Shown here one piece after another: positions 1-8,682 of a stretch of 64,000 bases of DNA. The translations under genes and the position numbers were made by a program. Origin of the DNA: Candidatus Gastranaerophilales bacterium (GTDB lineage Bacteria; Cyanobacteriota; Vampirovibrionia; Gastranaerophilales; Gastranaerophilaceae); contig CALUSL010000006.1 of assembly GCA_944323425.1 (NCBI GenBank), forward strand, positions 1 to 64,000, read 5' to 3'. Position 1 is the first letter of the stretch, and each line of letters begins with the position of its first letter. The notes below the pieces were generated by a model. It was not told the origin of the DNA, made no database searches, and was given only the letters and a program-made list of their open reading frames with translations.

Positions 1-306
1 CAGTATACGTCAAGAATGCAGGCAGCACTTGACAAACAGGCTGCAGCTATGAACCTTCCTTCCTCAGGACAGGTTTATACAACTCCGTATACTCAGCCTG
101 CTCTTCCTCAGTATACGTCAAGAATGCAGGCAGCACTTGACAAACAGGCTGCAGCTATGAACATTCCTTCCTCAGGACAGGTTTACACTACTCCGTATAC
201 TCAGCCTGCTCTTCCTCAGTATACGTCAAGAATGCAGGCAGCACTTAACAAACAGGCTGCGGCTATGAACCTTCCTTCCTCAGGTCAGGTTTACACTACT
301 CCGTAT
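1..306 (+). repeat. 108-bp in-frame tandem repeat
   Basis: Near-identical units of 108 bases start at 16, 124 and 232, and the end of an earlier unit occupies 1-15. The third unit diverges after about 75 bases. The unit length is a multiple of three, so copy number can change without a frameshift. Confidence 0.9.
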
Positions 307-564
307 TACGGTGTTAACCTTCCGCCTATGGACAAGCTTGTGAAAGGAAACAATGCCTCATCATTTGTAAAAGAAGGTGCAATTCCTGAAAGATATTTAC
401 ATCCTTATACAGATCCCAGACCGGTATACAGAAAAGGGCTTCCGCAGCCGAAACAGCCGGTAGCCGCATTGCCGCAGCACACGGCAAAAGTTCAGGCAGC
501 TCTCGACAAACAGGCTGCGGCTGCTGAATTGCCATCATCGGGTAAGGTTTATGAAATGCAGTAG
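1..564 (+). CDS. Tandem-repeat protein, 5' end outside the window
   Basis: The reading frame is open from the first base, so the true start lies upstream and only the C-terminal 187 residues are seen. The visible part has near-identical 36-residue repeats starting MQAALDKQAAAMN and ending ALPQYTSR, then a non-repeat stretch rich in Pro and Tyr, then one degenerate final repeat (KVQAALDKQAAAAELPSSGK) before the stop. Each unit joins an amphipathic Ala/Gln-rich segment to a Pro/Thr/Tyr-rich linker, which suggests an extended surface, periplasmic or scaffold protein. I recognise no family and assign no function. A Rho-independent terminator follows the gene. The signal peptide or anchor, if any, would be outside the window. 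Confidence 0.75.
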   Translation, partial: QYTSRMQAALDKQAAAMNLPSSGQVYTTPYTQPALPQYTSRMQAALDKQAAAMNIPSSGQVYTTPYTQPALPQYTSRMQAALNKQAAAMNLPSSGQVYTTPYYGVNLPPMDKLVKGNNASSFVKEGAIPERYLHPYTDPRPVYRKGLPQPKQPVAALPQHTAKVQAALDKQAAAAELPSSGKVYEMQ

Positions 565-635
565 TCACCCGTGAAAGTGAAAGTATATAATTCAATAAAT
601 AACATATAACCTATTAAAACTTAACCGAACTATTA

Positions 636-670
636 GCTCGCGGGATTTTCCGCGGGCATTTTTCTTTTTT
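636..670 (+). terminator. Rho-independent terminator of the repeat-protein gene
   Basis: An 8-bp GC-rich stem (GCTCGCGG with CCGCGGGC, one G-U pair) closes a 6-base loop and is followed by a T-rich run. Confidence 0.85.
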
Positions 671-749
671 AAACACGCATTAAAAACGGGTATCGGTACA
701 GTAACATCAATCTTTATGGATTTTAAACCGGTGTCACAAATTTTTAATT

Positions 750-786
750 AAATAAAAAACACGGGACATGTTGAACAAGTCCCGTG
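750..786 (-). terminator. Rho-independent terminator of the 1703-residue protein gene
   Basis: The stem CACGGGAC/GTCCCGTG lies just downstream of the minus-strand stop at 806, and a T-run follows it on the minus strand. Together with the terminator at 636-670 it separates the two convergent genes; nothing else is visible in 565-805. Confidence 0.85.
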
Positions 787-805
787 CAATATTTAATTAT
801 CAGAA

Positions 806-3800
806 TTAACCTCCGGACATTCTCAGGAACATTTCGTATTCATTTACGAGTTTTTCCATCGCCGCATACATGCCTGTCGAGACATTCCATTTTCCGTGGC
901 TATTTGCTTCTTTATATATCATATCTGCCAGTTCCGGATTAAGGCTTTTAGCGCGGTTATAGAGATTCTGGATTTGTATTTGAGAAGTATATGCTTCGTT
1001 TGCAATCCATGGTTTGCCTTCGACCGAATTCATCAAAGACTTGCCATTGGAAGGTTTTCTGGCATATTTTTCAGTAACCTGAGAAATTGCATCCAGCATT
1101 TCCGGCGATATTTTGTCATCAAAGTACATCGTGATAGGATCGTGTCTTTCCAGCCAGCCGTTGGCACCAGTCGGCGTTTTGTAGTAGCCTTTTGTAAACA
1201 CATCATCATTCAGTTTTACAAGCCTTCCGTTTTTATCGATAAACTCGCCTTTTGACATGAGTCTGTCGAGCTCTTCGATAAGACGTTTATCACCGACTAC
1301 GTTCAGAGAAACTCTGTCTCTGGCATATCCTTTAAAACCGTTGTCAGGCTTACGCCACAGCCAGCCATTGTTAAACTCCAAATTAATGCCGGGTTCAGAT
1401 GACATAAGGGCGTCTTCGAATTCGGCAATATTGCCGCGGAAAGAAGCTTCCTCAGTATAATTTGCCATTCTTAAATCATCGTAATTACGGTTGTATTCTC
1501 TATAGAAAGTATTGTAGTTGTCTTTGCCATCGCCGAATTTGCTGTACATTTCACGGGGCTTGAATTTCGCCGCAAAATCAGGATTCGTCGTATTCAGCAC
1601 AGTACCGTTCGTAGAGCCGACATCGGTAATAACAATTTTCCCATTGACTTTTTCTACTTTCAGGTGGGTACCGGAAACGTAATCATTTGGAACTCTGATA
1701 TCGTTCGGACCGTTAACGGTTCTTCCTATATAGAAGCTGTCACCGTCTTTCATTGCTGCCAGTTTATTTTTGAAATCAGCAAGATCTATATCCACTCTGC
1801 CTGCAAGACGTATTTTTGTATCAGGAGAAACTTCAATAGTTTCGCCCTTTTGCATCCGGACATCCTGCACAGATGAATCAACTTTTCTCGCCGAGCCGGA
1901 GCTCTGAGATGCTTTTCTTGCACGTTCAGCTTCTTCAGCTTTTTTAGCTTCTTCTGCCCGTTTGGCTTCTTCGGCTCGTTTAGCTTCTTCGGCACGTTTG
2001 GCTTCTTCAGCTCGTTTTGCTTCTTCAGCCCGTTTAGCTTCTTCAGCTCGTTTTGCTTCTTCGGCACGTTTTGCTTCTTCGGCACGTTTTGCTTCTTCTT
2101 CAGCCTTAGCTTTTGCATCATCAGCTTTGTTCGCTCCGCCTGCATCATCTGCGGCTCCTGCAGCTCCTGCTTCATCAGCTTGAGCCTGAGCTTTCAGTTT
2201 ATCGAGTTCTGCTTTGTTTGCACCGAGTTTGTTCGAATAATCGTCAAGCATTTTCGTGAAGTTTTTGCGAGCGTTATTCAACTGGCTCATAGAACCGCTC
2301 TCAAGAGCCTGACCTATATCATTTACAGCTTTGAACAGGTCATCATAGCCTTCACCGAGTCTGTCCGGATGGGTCATCAGAGACATTCTTCTCATGAATG
2401 TTTTTCTGAATTTATCAATCTCAGCTTTACTCATCGTTGAGAAATCGACATTTGCTAAATCATCGAGAAGGTTCTGGTATTGCTGCTTGATTTCGTTAGC
2501 AGTTTCACCGTATTTGACTTCTTTTTCAAGCTGGTCAATACGTTCCTGACGCTGTTTCTGGGCATTTGCCGCTTCTTGAGCCTTTTTAGCTTCTTCGGCC
2601 TTTTTAGCCTCTTCGGCTTTTTTCGCTTCTTCAGCTTTTTTGGCTTCTTCGGCTCGTTTAGCTTCTTCAGCTCGTTTAGCTTCTTCAGCTCGTTTAGCTT
2701 CTTCAGCTCGTTTTGCCTCTTCAGCTCGTTTTGCTTCTTCGGCATTTGCTGCATCATCAGCTTCAGAAGAACCATCCGGTCGTTCTTTACGTTTTGAACC
2801 CTGTGCACCGTCTGCACCTGTTCCGGCGTCAGCACCTCCGGTTCTGCCTGCATCTCCGGCACCTTCTGAGGCTCCGGTTCTGCCCGAACCTGTGCCGCCG
2901 TCAGCAGCTCCTGCTGCTCCGGTATTTCCCGCACCGTCAGGAGCATCAGCAGGTTTTGCAACTCCCTTGGACGGAAGTTCACCTTTGGGTCTCTGTGGTG
3001 CTTCCAGCGCACCTTTAGGCGACCCGGCAGGGGCTTTACCCATGTTTTTCAATGCTACGAGGTTACCTGCGGCACTGAATACGCACTGGAATACAAGACC
3101 GTTTATTGTAATTTCACCTGTCTGCATTTTTTCTGCCGCTGCACCGATAGCAACGTCACCTGTAATCTGACCGCCGAGTTTGAGGAAACCATTAACATTT
3201 GTAAGCATTTTTGCTAATTTTGCACCACCAAACATAGTCGCACCGTCAATAGCAGCATTTTTCAAAATATTTAAAACTTCATCTTCTTTTAGTCCTTCTT
3301 CAGAAGACAGACGGTCTGTAACGTCAACTGACGCGCTCACAGCAGCCGTGATACATGAGGCGGCAACAACACCGACACCCGGAATAAGTACAGTCAGAGC
3401 GCCGAGACCTTTAAGGACACCGCCCGTAATCATCGCACCTGTCTGCTGGGAAGTATTGTATTCATTAACGCGTCTTGCGATATCGTTTTTAACACCGAAT
3501 GCAGCGTTATATGCGTGTTCTGCCTCGGTTTTAAACGCTTCATATCCTTTGCCGTCAGTAGCCTCCATTGTACTATCATGCATCATCTCCTGATACTTTT
3601 TGGCAAATTCATGGAGTTTAGCGTATTTTTCCTGCGGAGTTGCGTTTTCGTCTACGCCCATTTCTTTTAATGCGTCGTTCAGTTCTTTTGTGCCTTTTTC
3701 ACGGTCGCCCTGCGCTACAAAATCAGCAAGTTTGTTAAAGGCTTCATTGTATTCTTTCTCGCCGCCAACCAGAACGTCTGTTTTCAGCAAATCCTTCATC

Positions 3801-5917
3801 TGGGTATTGAACTGTTCTTCCATTATATGGAGAGCCTGAACTGCGGCAAATTTAGTCTGGGTTTTCTGATACGCCTTAATAAGTGCGGGGTCATAGTTAA
3901 CGCCGAAAATTTCTTTAAATTTCGCTTTAAATTCTTCCGGTGTTTTTGCTGATTTTAACTCTGCAATCTGTTCTTTGTACTTGCCGATGTCCTCCTTAAC
4001 CTTTTCATCAAGGTTATCTGAGCCGACAAGCCATTTCATGCCTTCCCACAAATCAGCTACCCAGCCGTCGTGTTTGAGCTGCGCATCAAGTGCTTCTTCT
4101 GCACCATTTACTGTATCTTCAAGGATACCTACGGTTTCTTCCTGCAATTTTGTTTCCGGAGTATCCTTAATTTCCTGTTCTTCTTTTTTGGTTATATTAC
4201 CTTTGCCCATAATACCCGAGGCAAGGCTGTTGAAGATAACATCGAAGTCCTCATTATTTGCATAGCCATGTTTCAGCTTTATGGCTTCTTCAAATTCTTT
4301 TTTTGCCTGAGTAGTGTCAATACCCAGTTCTTCAGCTTTTTCGACGAGTTTGTTAAATATATGAGTAACGGCTTCTTTTCGTTTATTCAGTTTCATGCCG
4401 GCCTCGTCAAAAATTGCCTCCGCAATTGATTCATCAGGGGATTTTTCAGCATATCCGAGTACAACACCTGCGACGTTATCTTTGTCAATCTCTTTGATAT
4501 GCCCGTCAAAGGTAGAGCTTGTGCCGAGTCCGTCGATGTCGTCAAAGATTTCTCCGGCAAGTTTCTTTCCTTCTTCATAATTCTTTTTGTTTTCTTCTGC
4601 TTTTTTAGCGTCGGCAGCTGCATCAGCTTCTTCCTGCTTGCGCGCTTCTTCAGCTTTTCTTTCCTCTTCGGCTTTTCTTTCTTCTTCAGCTTTTCTTTCC
4701 TCTTCAGCTTTTCTGGCTGCTTCTGCTTCTTCATACTGTTTTATTGCTTCTTCTTTTGAAGCTCTGCCCTGAAGTGCTTTGTCATCAGCCTCAAGCTCGC
4801 GGGGAATTTTAATCTCCGCACCAACCTCAAAATATGCTCCGTCACCGCTGCCTTTTACAGCATCCGGATTAGCTTTTATCAGAGCATCTTTTGAAACGCC
4901 GAATTTTTTTGCAATAGCGTCAATTGTTTCGCCGTTCTGGACAATAATTCCCTTTGTATTGCCCTGTCCGTCGTAGTCGAGATGATATTCTTTGTCATTT
5001 ACTGTTTTGTCCTGCGTAAGTCTGTGTCCGTCCTCATTCAAAATATTTTCAGTAAATGAATTTTCATCTCTGATAATCTGTCTTACTGTGCCGTCTTTCT
5101 GGGTAATATTGACAATAGTAGGTTTTCCGTCCTCTTTAATTGTTTCGACAGGTTCTCCGTCAGCTGTTTTTGAGTATTCGGTTTTTCTTGTAATACCATT
5201 ACCCAGTCTTTCGGTAACAGAACGTTTCACGTCATTGCCGTCGACTATATCGTAATTCGTAGTTTTCGAGCCGTCCATTACCTGTTTCGAAGAAGGCTGA
5301 CCATCTTTATAATTTATAAATGTTCTTGGATTTCCGCCCTCTGAAATTATAGCTTTGTTAGTTAGAACCGGCTGTCCGTCTTTTGTTTTGTAGTGTTCAG
5401 CAACAGACGCGCCGTTTTCATCAATATATTCCTTCTGTATCATGTTTCCATTTTTGTCTTTATGGATAAATACAGGGTTTCCGTTTTTGTCTTTTGTTTC
5501 AATTACAGATGAGCCGTCCTTGTCAACTCTTTCAATCGAACCGTCCTCATAGGTGATAACCTCTTGTCCTGCGGAGTTTGTTTCCGATTTTGCCAAATCT
5601 TTTGCATCAGAGACTTCGGCCAGCGTGTTTGTAAAATTCCAGACATCAGCAGCCTCAAGTTTACCCTTCCCGAATTCATTTTTTATAAACTTCTTGGTTT
5701 CCCGTTTGGAAAACACTGAATTTTCTGCAGAGGATTTTACATCCTCAATAAACTCGGCTGCTTCACTGCTGCTGAGTATTTTGTTTCCATCCGTGTCATA
5801 TTTGTCAAATATGTTTTTCAACTTCTCATTCTTAATATCGTCGCGACGAATACCGCCCTTAATTTTGGACAAATCGATATTTTCGCCCTTTTTTCCTAAT
5901 CTTAATTCGTCTGACAT
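806..5917 (-). CDS. Giant multidomain protein: EF-hand, repeats, LysM, J-like, FHA, HopA1-like C-terminus
   Basis: This 1703-residue protein starts at an ATG preceded by AAGGAGTG. In order I see: an EF-hand loop near residues 41-52 (D41, D43, N45, E52); acidic Gly/Asp-rich repeats (about 120-320) resembling YD or MORN-type strands; a LysM domain (about 324-372); an EERKA coiled coil; a long helical region; a hydrophobic Gly/Ala-rich stretch (about 825-870); a Gly/Ala-rich linker; two long EEAKRA coiled coils flanking a J-domain-like segment with HPD near 1182; and an FHA domain (about 1390-1445: IGR, SGTH, DVGSTNGT). The last 230 residues have a layout like HopA1-family effectors (RVSLN, then YYKTPT, WLERHD, ITMYF). 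No signal peptide is seen. LysM suggests a cell-wall or envelope site, whereas J and FHA domains usually act in the cytosol, so location is unclear. It could be an effector or a large scaffold. The EF-hand, LysM and FHA calls are good; J-like and HopA1-like are tentative. Confidence 0.9.
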   Translation of the reverse strand: MSDELRLGKKGENIDLSKIKGGIRRDDIKNEKLKNIFDKYDTDGNKILSSSEAAEFIEDVKSSAENSVFSKRETKKFIKNEFGKGKLEAADVWNFTNTLAEVSDAKDLAKSETNSAGQEVITYEDGSIERVDKDGSSVIETKDKNGNPVFIHKDKNGNMIQKEYIDENGASVAEHYKTKDGQPVLTNKAIISEGGNPRTFINYKDGQPSSKQVMDGSKTTNYDIVDGNDVKRSVTERLGNGITRKTEYSKTADGEPVETIKEDGKPTIVNITQKDGTVRQIIRDENSFTENILNEDGHRLTQDKTVNDKEYHLDYDGQGNTKGIIVQNGETIDAIAKKFGVSKDALIKANPDAVKGSGDGAYFEVGAEIKIPRELEADDKALQGRASKEEAIKQYEEAEAARKAEEERKAEEERKAEEERKAEEARKQEEADAAADAKKAEENKKNYEEGKKLAGEIFDDIDGLGTSSTFDGHIKEIDKDNVAGVVLGYAEKSPDESIAEAIFDEAGMKLNKRKEAVTHIFNKLVEKAEELGIDTTQAKKEFEEAIKLKHGYANNEDFDVIFNSLASGIMGKGNITKKEEQEIKDTPETKLQEETVGILEDTVNGAEEALDAQLKHDGWVADLWEGMKWLVGSDNLDEKVKEDIGKYKEQIAELKSAKTPEEFKAKFKEIFGVNYDPALIKAYQKTQTKFAAVQALHIMEEQFNTQMKDLLKTDVLVGGEKEYNEAFNKLADFVAQGDREKGTKELNDALKEMGVDENATPQEKYAKLHEFAKKYQEMMHDSTMEATDGKGYEAFKTEAEHAYNAAFGVKNDIARRVNEYNTSQQTGAMITGGVLKGLGALTVLIPGVGVVAASCITAAVSASVDVTDRLSSEEGLKEDEVLNILKNAAIDGATMFGGAKLAKMLTNVNGFLKLGGQITGDVAIGAAAEKMQTGEITINGLVFQCVFSAAGNLVALKNMGKAPAGSPKGALEAPQRPKGELPSKGVAKPADAPDGAGNTGAAGAADGGTGSGRTGASEGAGDAGRTGGADAGTGADGAQGSKRKERPDGSSEADDAANAEEAKRAEEAKRAEEAKRAEEAKRAEEAKRAEEAKKAEEAKKAEEAKKAEEAKKAQEAANAQKQRQERIDQLEKEVKYGETANEIKQQYQNLLDDLANVDFSTMSKAEIDKFRKTFMRRMSLMTHPDRLGEGYDDLFKAVNDIGQALESGSMSQLNNARKNFTKMLDDYSNKLGANKAELDKLKAQAQADEAGAAGAADDAGGANKADDAKAKAEEEAKRAEEAKRAEEAKRAEEAKRAEEAKRAEEAKRAEEAKRAEEAKRAEEAKKAEEAERARKASQSSGSARKVDSSVQDVRMQKGETIEVSPDTKIRLAGRVDIDLADFKNKLAAMKDGDSFYIGRTVNGPNDIRVPNDYVSGTHLKVEKVNGKIVITDVGSTNGTVLNTTNPDFAAKFKPREMYSKFGDGKDNYNTFYREYNRNYDDLRMANYTEEASFRGNIAEFEDALMSSEPGINLEFNNGWLWRKPDNGFKGYARDRVSLNVVGDKRLIEELDRLMSKGEFIDKNGRLVKLNDDVFTKGYYKTPTGANGWLERHDPITMYFDDKISPEMLDAISQVTEKYARKPSNGKSLMNSVEGKPWIANEAYTSQIQIQNLYNRAKSLNPELADMIYKEANSHGKWNVSTGMYAAMEKLVNEYEMFLRMSGG
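1915..2115 (-). repeat. 18-bp tandem repeat coding EEAKRA hexapeptides (C-terminal block)
   Basis: About ten copies of an 18-base unit encode an alternating Glu/Lys/Arg/Ala helix between the J-like and FHA regions of the giant protein. The charge pattern predicts a rigid single helix or coiled-coil spacer. Confidence 0.9.
2575..2755 (-). repeat. 18-bp tandem repeat coding EEAKRA/EEAKKA hexapeptides (central block)
   Basis: A second block of the same 18-base unit lies on the N-terminal side of the J-like region. The two blocks bracket that region as matched helical spacers. A shorter related EERKA block is at about 4640-4740. Confidence 0.9.
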
Positions 5918-6019
5918 ACCTTTACTTCACTCCTTTTTTTCTATTTTGATTTGTACACAAAATAGCTATCGGATGTTTTTTGGGCGACTTTAACAAATAT
6001 TTCGTTTTTTTGAAGCATT

Positions 6020-6058
6020 AAACGTCAAAAGGCTTGTCGTGTAAGCCTTTTGACGTTT
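6020..6058. repeat. Perfect 16-bp inverted repeat between leuC and the giant protein gene
   Basis: Arms 6020-6035 and 6043-6058 are perfectly complementary around a 7-base loop. Neither strand has a T-run right after the stem, so it is not a canonical terminator. A weaker palindrome with loop TTAA at about 6064-6079 is followed by Ts on the minus strand and may help end leuC transcripts. Confidence 0.75.
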
Positions 6059-6128
6059 GTAAAAAAATGTTAACATTTTATGCTTTGTTAAGTTTTGTTT
6101 ACAAAAACTTTTTTAAACAATCCTAATA

Positions 6129-7379
6129 CTATAATTCCCGGGGGTCTGTAATATGTCCGGTTATTGCGCTGGATGCGGCTGTAGCCGGAGATGAAAGGTA
6201 GATAAATCCTTTTGTGTTTCCCATTCTGCCCTGAAAATTCCTGTTTTGCGTAGCAAGACAAACCTCTCCATCTCCGAGGATTCCTGCATGCACTCCGACA
6301 CAGGGTCCGCAGCCCGGTGCCAGAACAGAAGCACCCGCCTCTACAAATATACTCAGCAATCCTTCTTCTATCGCTTTGAGGTAAACATCTTTCGACGCAG
6401 GCACAATGATGAGTCTCACATCAGGATTCACTTTTCTGCCCTTCAATATTTCAGCAGCAATTCTCAAATCCTCGATACGACCGTTTGTGCATGTTCCGAT
6501 GAAAACCTGATTTAGTTTTACGTCTTTTAACTGTTTTGCAAGTTTTGTATTATCAACAGTATGCGGACATGAAACAGTCGGTTCAATTTTTGAGGCATCT
6601 ATTTCGATTATACGTTCATAGACTGCATCCTTATCCGGATAGATTTCGACAAATTTGTCCTCTCTTCCTCTTTCTTTTAAATACGCTTTCGTCTTTTCAT
6701 CAGTGATAAAAAGTCCTGCTTTAGCACCGGCTTCGACAGCCATGTTCGCGATAGTAAATCTATCGGACATTGACATATTTTCAATCGTAGAACCGGAAAA
6801 TTCAAGCGCCTTATAAGTAGCACCATCAGCACCTATCAGACCTATCAAATGAAGAATCAGGTCTTTTGCATAAACACCTTTTTGGAAATCACCGTTCACA
6901 ACAATTTTAAAAGTAGGCGGAACTTTCATCCACGTTTTTCCCAGAGCCATTGCCACAGCAATATCAGTAGACCCCATGCCCGTTGCAAAAGCGCCTAATG
7001 CACCTGAAGTGCAGGTATGCGAATCCGCACCGACAAGAATTTCACCCGGATTTACAAACGTTTCTATAAGCCTCTGGTGGCAAACACCGGCTCCCGTATC
7101 AGACATAACCGCACCGGTTTCTTTTGCAAACTCTCTTAAAATCATATGGGTATTTGAGAGTTCTTTTCTCGGGCTGGGTGCAGCGTGGTCAATAAACAAA
7201 ACAGTACGTTTCGGGTTTGCAAGTTCTTTTTTGCCGATTTTTTTGAACTCCTGCACGGTCAATGGTCCTGTACCGTCCTGAACTGCCGCAACATCCACTT
7301 TAGCAATACAGAGTTCTCCTGCTTTCACATCGTGTCCCGCATGTTTTGATATTATTTTTTCTGCAATTGTTTGTCCCAT
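6129..7379 (-). CDS. leuC: 3-isopropylmalate dehydratase large subunit
   Basis: LeuC, with LeuD, isomerises 2-isopropylmalate to 3-isopropylmalate in leucine synthesis through a [4Fe-4S] cluster. The sequence has the aconitase-family segments DSHTCTSGALG, IGTCTNGR and APGCGPCVGVHAG, which supply the cluster cysteines, and the length (416 residues) fits the shorter LeuC class. I chose the ATG at 7379 (MGQTIAEKI), with GAGGG about 7 bases upstream, over an in-frame GTG six codons earlier. A good promoter lies at 7427-7455. leuD is not in the window; leuB is about 53 kb away at 59190-60269. A decayed copy of the 3' end is at 27209-27375. Confidence 0.95.
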   Translation of the reverse strand: MGQTIAEKIISKHAGHDVKAGELCIAKVDVAAVQDGTGPLTVQEFKKIGKKELANPKRTVLFIDHAAPSPRKELSNTHMILREFAKETGAVMSDTGAGVCHQRLIETFVNPGEILVGADSHTCTSGALGAFATGMGSTDIAVAMALGKTWMKVPPTFKIVVNGDFQKGVYAKDLILHLIGLIGADGATYKALEFSGSTIENMSMSDRFTIANMAVEAGAKAGLFITDEKTKAYLKERGREDKFVEIYPDKDAVYERIIEIDASKIEPTVSCPHTVDNTKLAKQLKDVKLNQVFIGTCTNGRIEDLRIAAEILKGRKVNPDVRLIIVPASKDVYLKAIEEGLLSIFVEAGASVLAPGCGPCVGVHAGILGDGEVCLATQNRNFQGRMGNTKGFIYLSSPATAASSAITGHITDPREL

Positions 7380-7426
7380 ACCGGTGCCCTCTTTCACTTA
7401 TTTCTGCCGTTTTACACATCATGGCA

Positions 7427-7455
7427 ATTATAATTAATATATCATTTTGTGTGAA
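7427..7455 (-). promoter_or_regulatory. Sigma70-type promoter of leuC
   Basis: On the minus strand TTCACA (7455-7450) is separated by 17 bases from a perfect TATAAT (7432-7427), about 48 bases upstream of the leuC ATG. It sits just after the end of the uppP gene. Confidence 0.7.
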
Positions 7456-8301
7456 TTATGCAAAAAACTTAAAGAATATAAACATTAGCGCGCCCACAAT
7501 CCAGCAATAATAAGCAAAAACTTTCATTGAGTGCTTTGCTAAAAATTTCAAAAAGTATTTTACGCATAAAAAGCCCGAAATGAATGATACAAAGAAACCT
7601 ACGATTATAGATACCCAGTTGTAATTAGCAATTTCGTGAAAGTCAAGTTCCAGTATCGGATAGAACATAGACGCACCTATGATAATAGGAATGCTCAAAA
7701 GAAACGAGTATCTTGCGCAAGTGACTCTGTCCAGCCCGAGAAATACACCTGTACTTATTGTTGAGCCGGAGCGGGAAATTCCCGGAAGCGACGCAACCCC
7801 CTGAGCAAGACCTATAAGGATTGCTTTTTTCATATCCATTTTGTCCGTTTTTTCTTTGAATTTTTCAGACATGAATTCGCTTATATAAAGAATACAGCCG
7901 GTTATGAAAATAAAAATCCCGACAACATAAGGCAGATTAATCAATTTTTCCGAAACTATTTTCAAAGGATATGCAATAAGTATCGTAAAAAATGTACCGA
8001 CCAAAATAAAAACGGCAAGTTTTGATTCCGCGTCAGAAAAATCTTTTTTCAAGCAGGCGTTAAAAAATGCCCGGGTTATTTTTATAATATCGTCCTTAAA
8101 GAAAATAAAAACTGCCAGCAGCGTACCAACATGAAGAATTATATCGAAAAACACTTCTTCTCCGCTGCCCAGCATAAACTCACTGTTCGTAAAATATTTA
8201 TACAAACTCGATGTCAAAACGAGGTGACCGGAACTTGAGACAGGCAAAAATTCAGTCAACCCCTGTATTAATCCCATTAAAACAGCCTGTAATAAATGCA
8301 T
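7456..8301 (-). CDS. uppP: Undecaprenyl-diphosphatase
   Basis: An integral membrane enzyme of the BacA/UppP family that dephosphorylates undecaprenyl diphosphate to recycle the lipid carrier for peptidoglycan and other wall polymers. The two signature motifs are visible: FLPVSSSGHL near the N-terminus and PGISRSGST in the second half, among about eight hydrophobic segments. I placed the start at the ATG at 8301 (MHLLQAVLMG), which has AGGGG upstream. An ATG eight codons earlier would overlap queD. The gene follows queD by 14 bases and is probably in the same transcript as queD and the TPR gene. Confidence 0.95.
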   Translation of the reverse strand: MHLLQAVLMGLIQGLTEFLPVSSSGHLVLTSSLYKYFTNSEFMLGSGEEVFFDIILHVGTLLAVFIFFKDDIIKITRAFFNACLKKDFSDAESKLAVFILVGTFFTILIAYPLKIVSEKLINLPYVVGIFIFITGCILYISEFMSEKFKEKTDKMDMKKAILIGLAQGVASLPGISRSGSTISTGVFLGLDRVTCARYSFLLSIPIIIGASMFYPILELDFHEIANYNWVSIIVGFFVSFISGFLCVKYFLKFLAKHSMKVFAYYCWIVGALMFIFFKFFA

Positions 8302-8315
8302 CCTTCTATCCCCTG

Positions 8316-8681
8316 TTATTCCCATTCTTCATAATAAAGAGCAGTTGAATTTTCAGTCTCGCTCACAGCGACCGAAGAAAGCTGGGGCAGAGTCTGTTTT
8401 AATTCGTTATAAATATATCTCGCAATCGTTTCGCTGCTGGGGCTGACGTCTTTAAAACAGGGCAGCTCGTTTAAATCTTTATGATCCAGTTTTTCAAGTA
8501 CTTCTGACAGTTCTTTTTTCAAAACTTTAAAATCCACGAGTATACCTGATTTGTCAAGATTTTCCCCGCGCAATATCACTTCTACTATCCAGTTATGTCC
8601 GTGCTGGTTTTCGCATTCGCCGTTGTAGTTCAGCAGATGGTGGGCGGCTGCGAACGATTTTTTTACTTTTACTTCAAACAT
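8316..8681 (-). CDS. queD: 6-carboxy-5,6,7,8-tetrahydropterin synthase
   Basis: QueD converts dihydroneopterin triphosphate to carboxy-tetrahydropterin, an early step of 7-deazaguanine (queuosine) synthesis. The 121-residue length is typical. The zinc-binding histidines (AAHHL and HGHNW) and the nearby catalytic Cys (GECENQHGH) are present, as are the late His-Asp (LDHKD) and Glu (SETENST) segments. The start codon lies 1 base after the TPR gene stop, and its AAGGAG ribosome site is inside the end of that gene, so the two are translationally linked. Other queuosine genes are not in the window. Confidence 0.93.
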   Translation of the reverse strand: MFEVKVKKSFAAAHHLLNYNGECENQHGHNWIVEVILRGENLDKSGILVDFKVLKKELSEVLEKLDHKDLNELPCFKDVSPSSETIARYIYNELKQTLPQLSSVAVSETENSTALYYEEWE

Positions 8682-8682
8682 T

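Noticed and set aside
1962-2183. Plus-strand Ala/Ser-rich open frame over the giant protein repeats
   Set aside because: It is the antisense reading of the EEAKRA repeats; repeat codons keep both strands open. Similar frames at 2455-3012 and 2640-3170 are shadows too.
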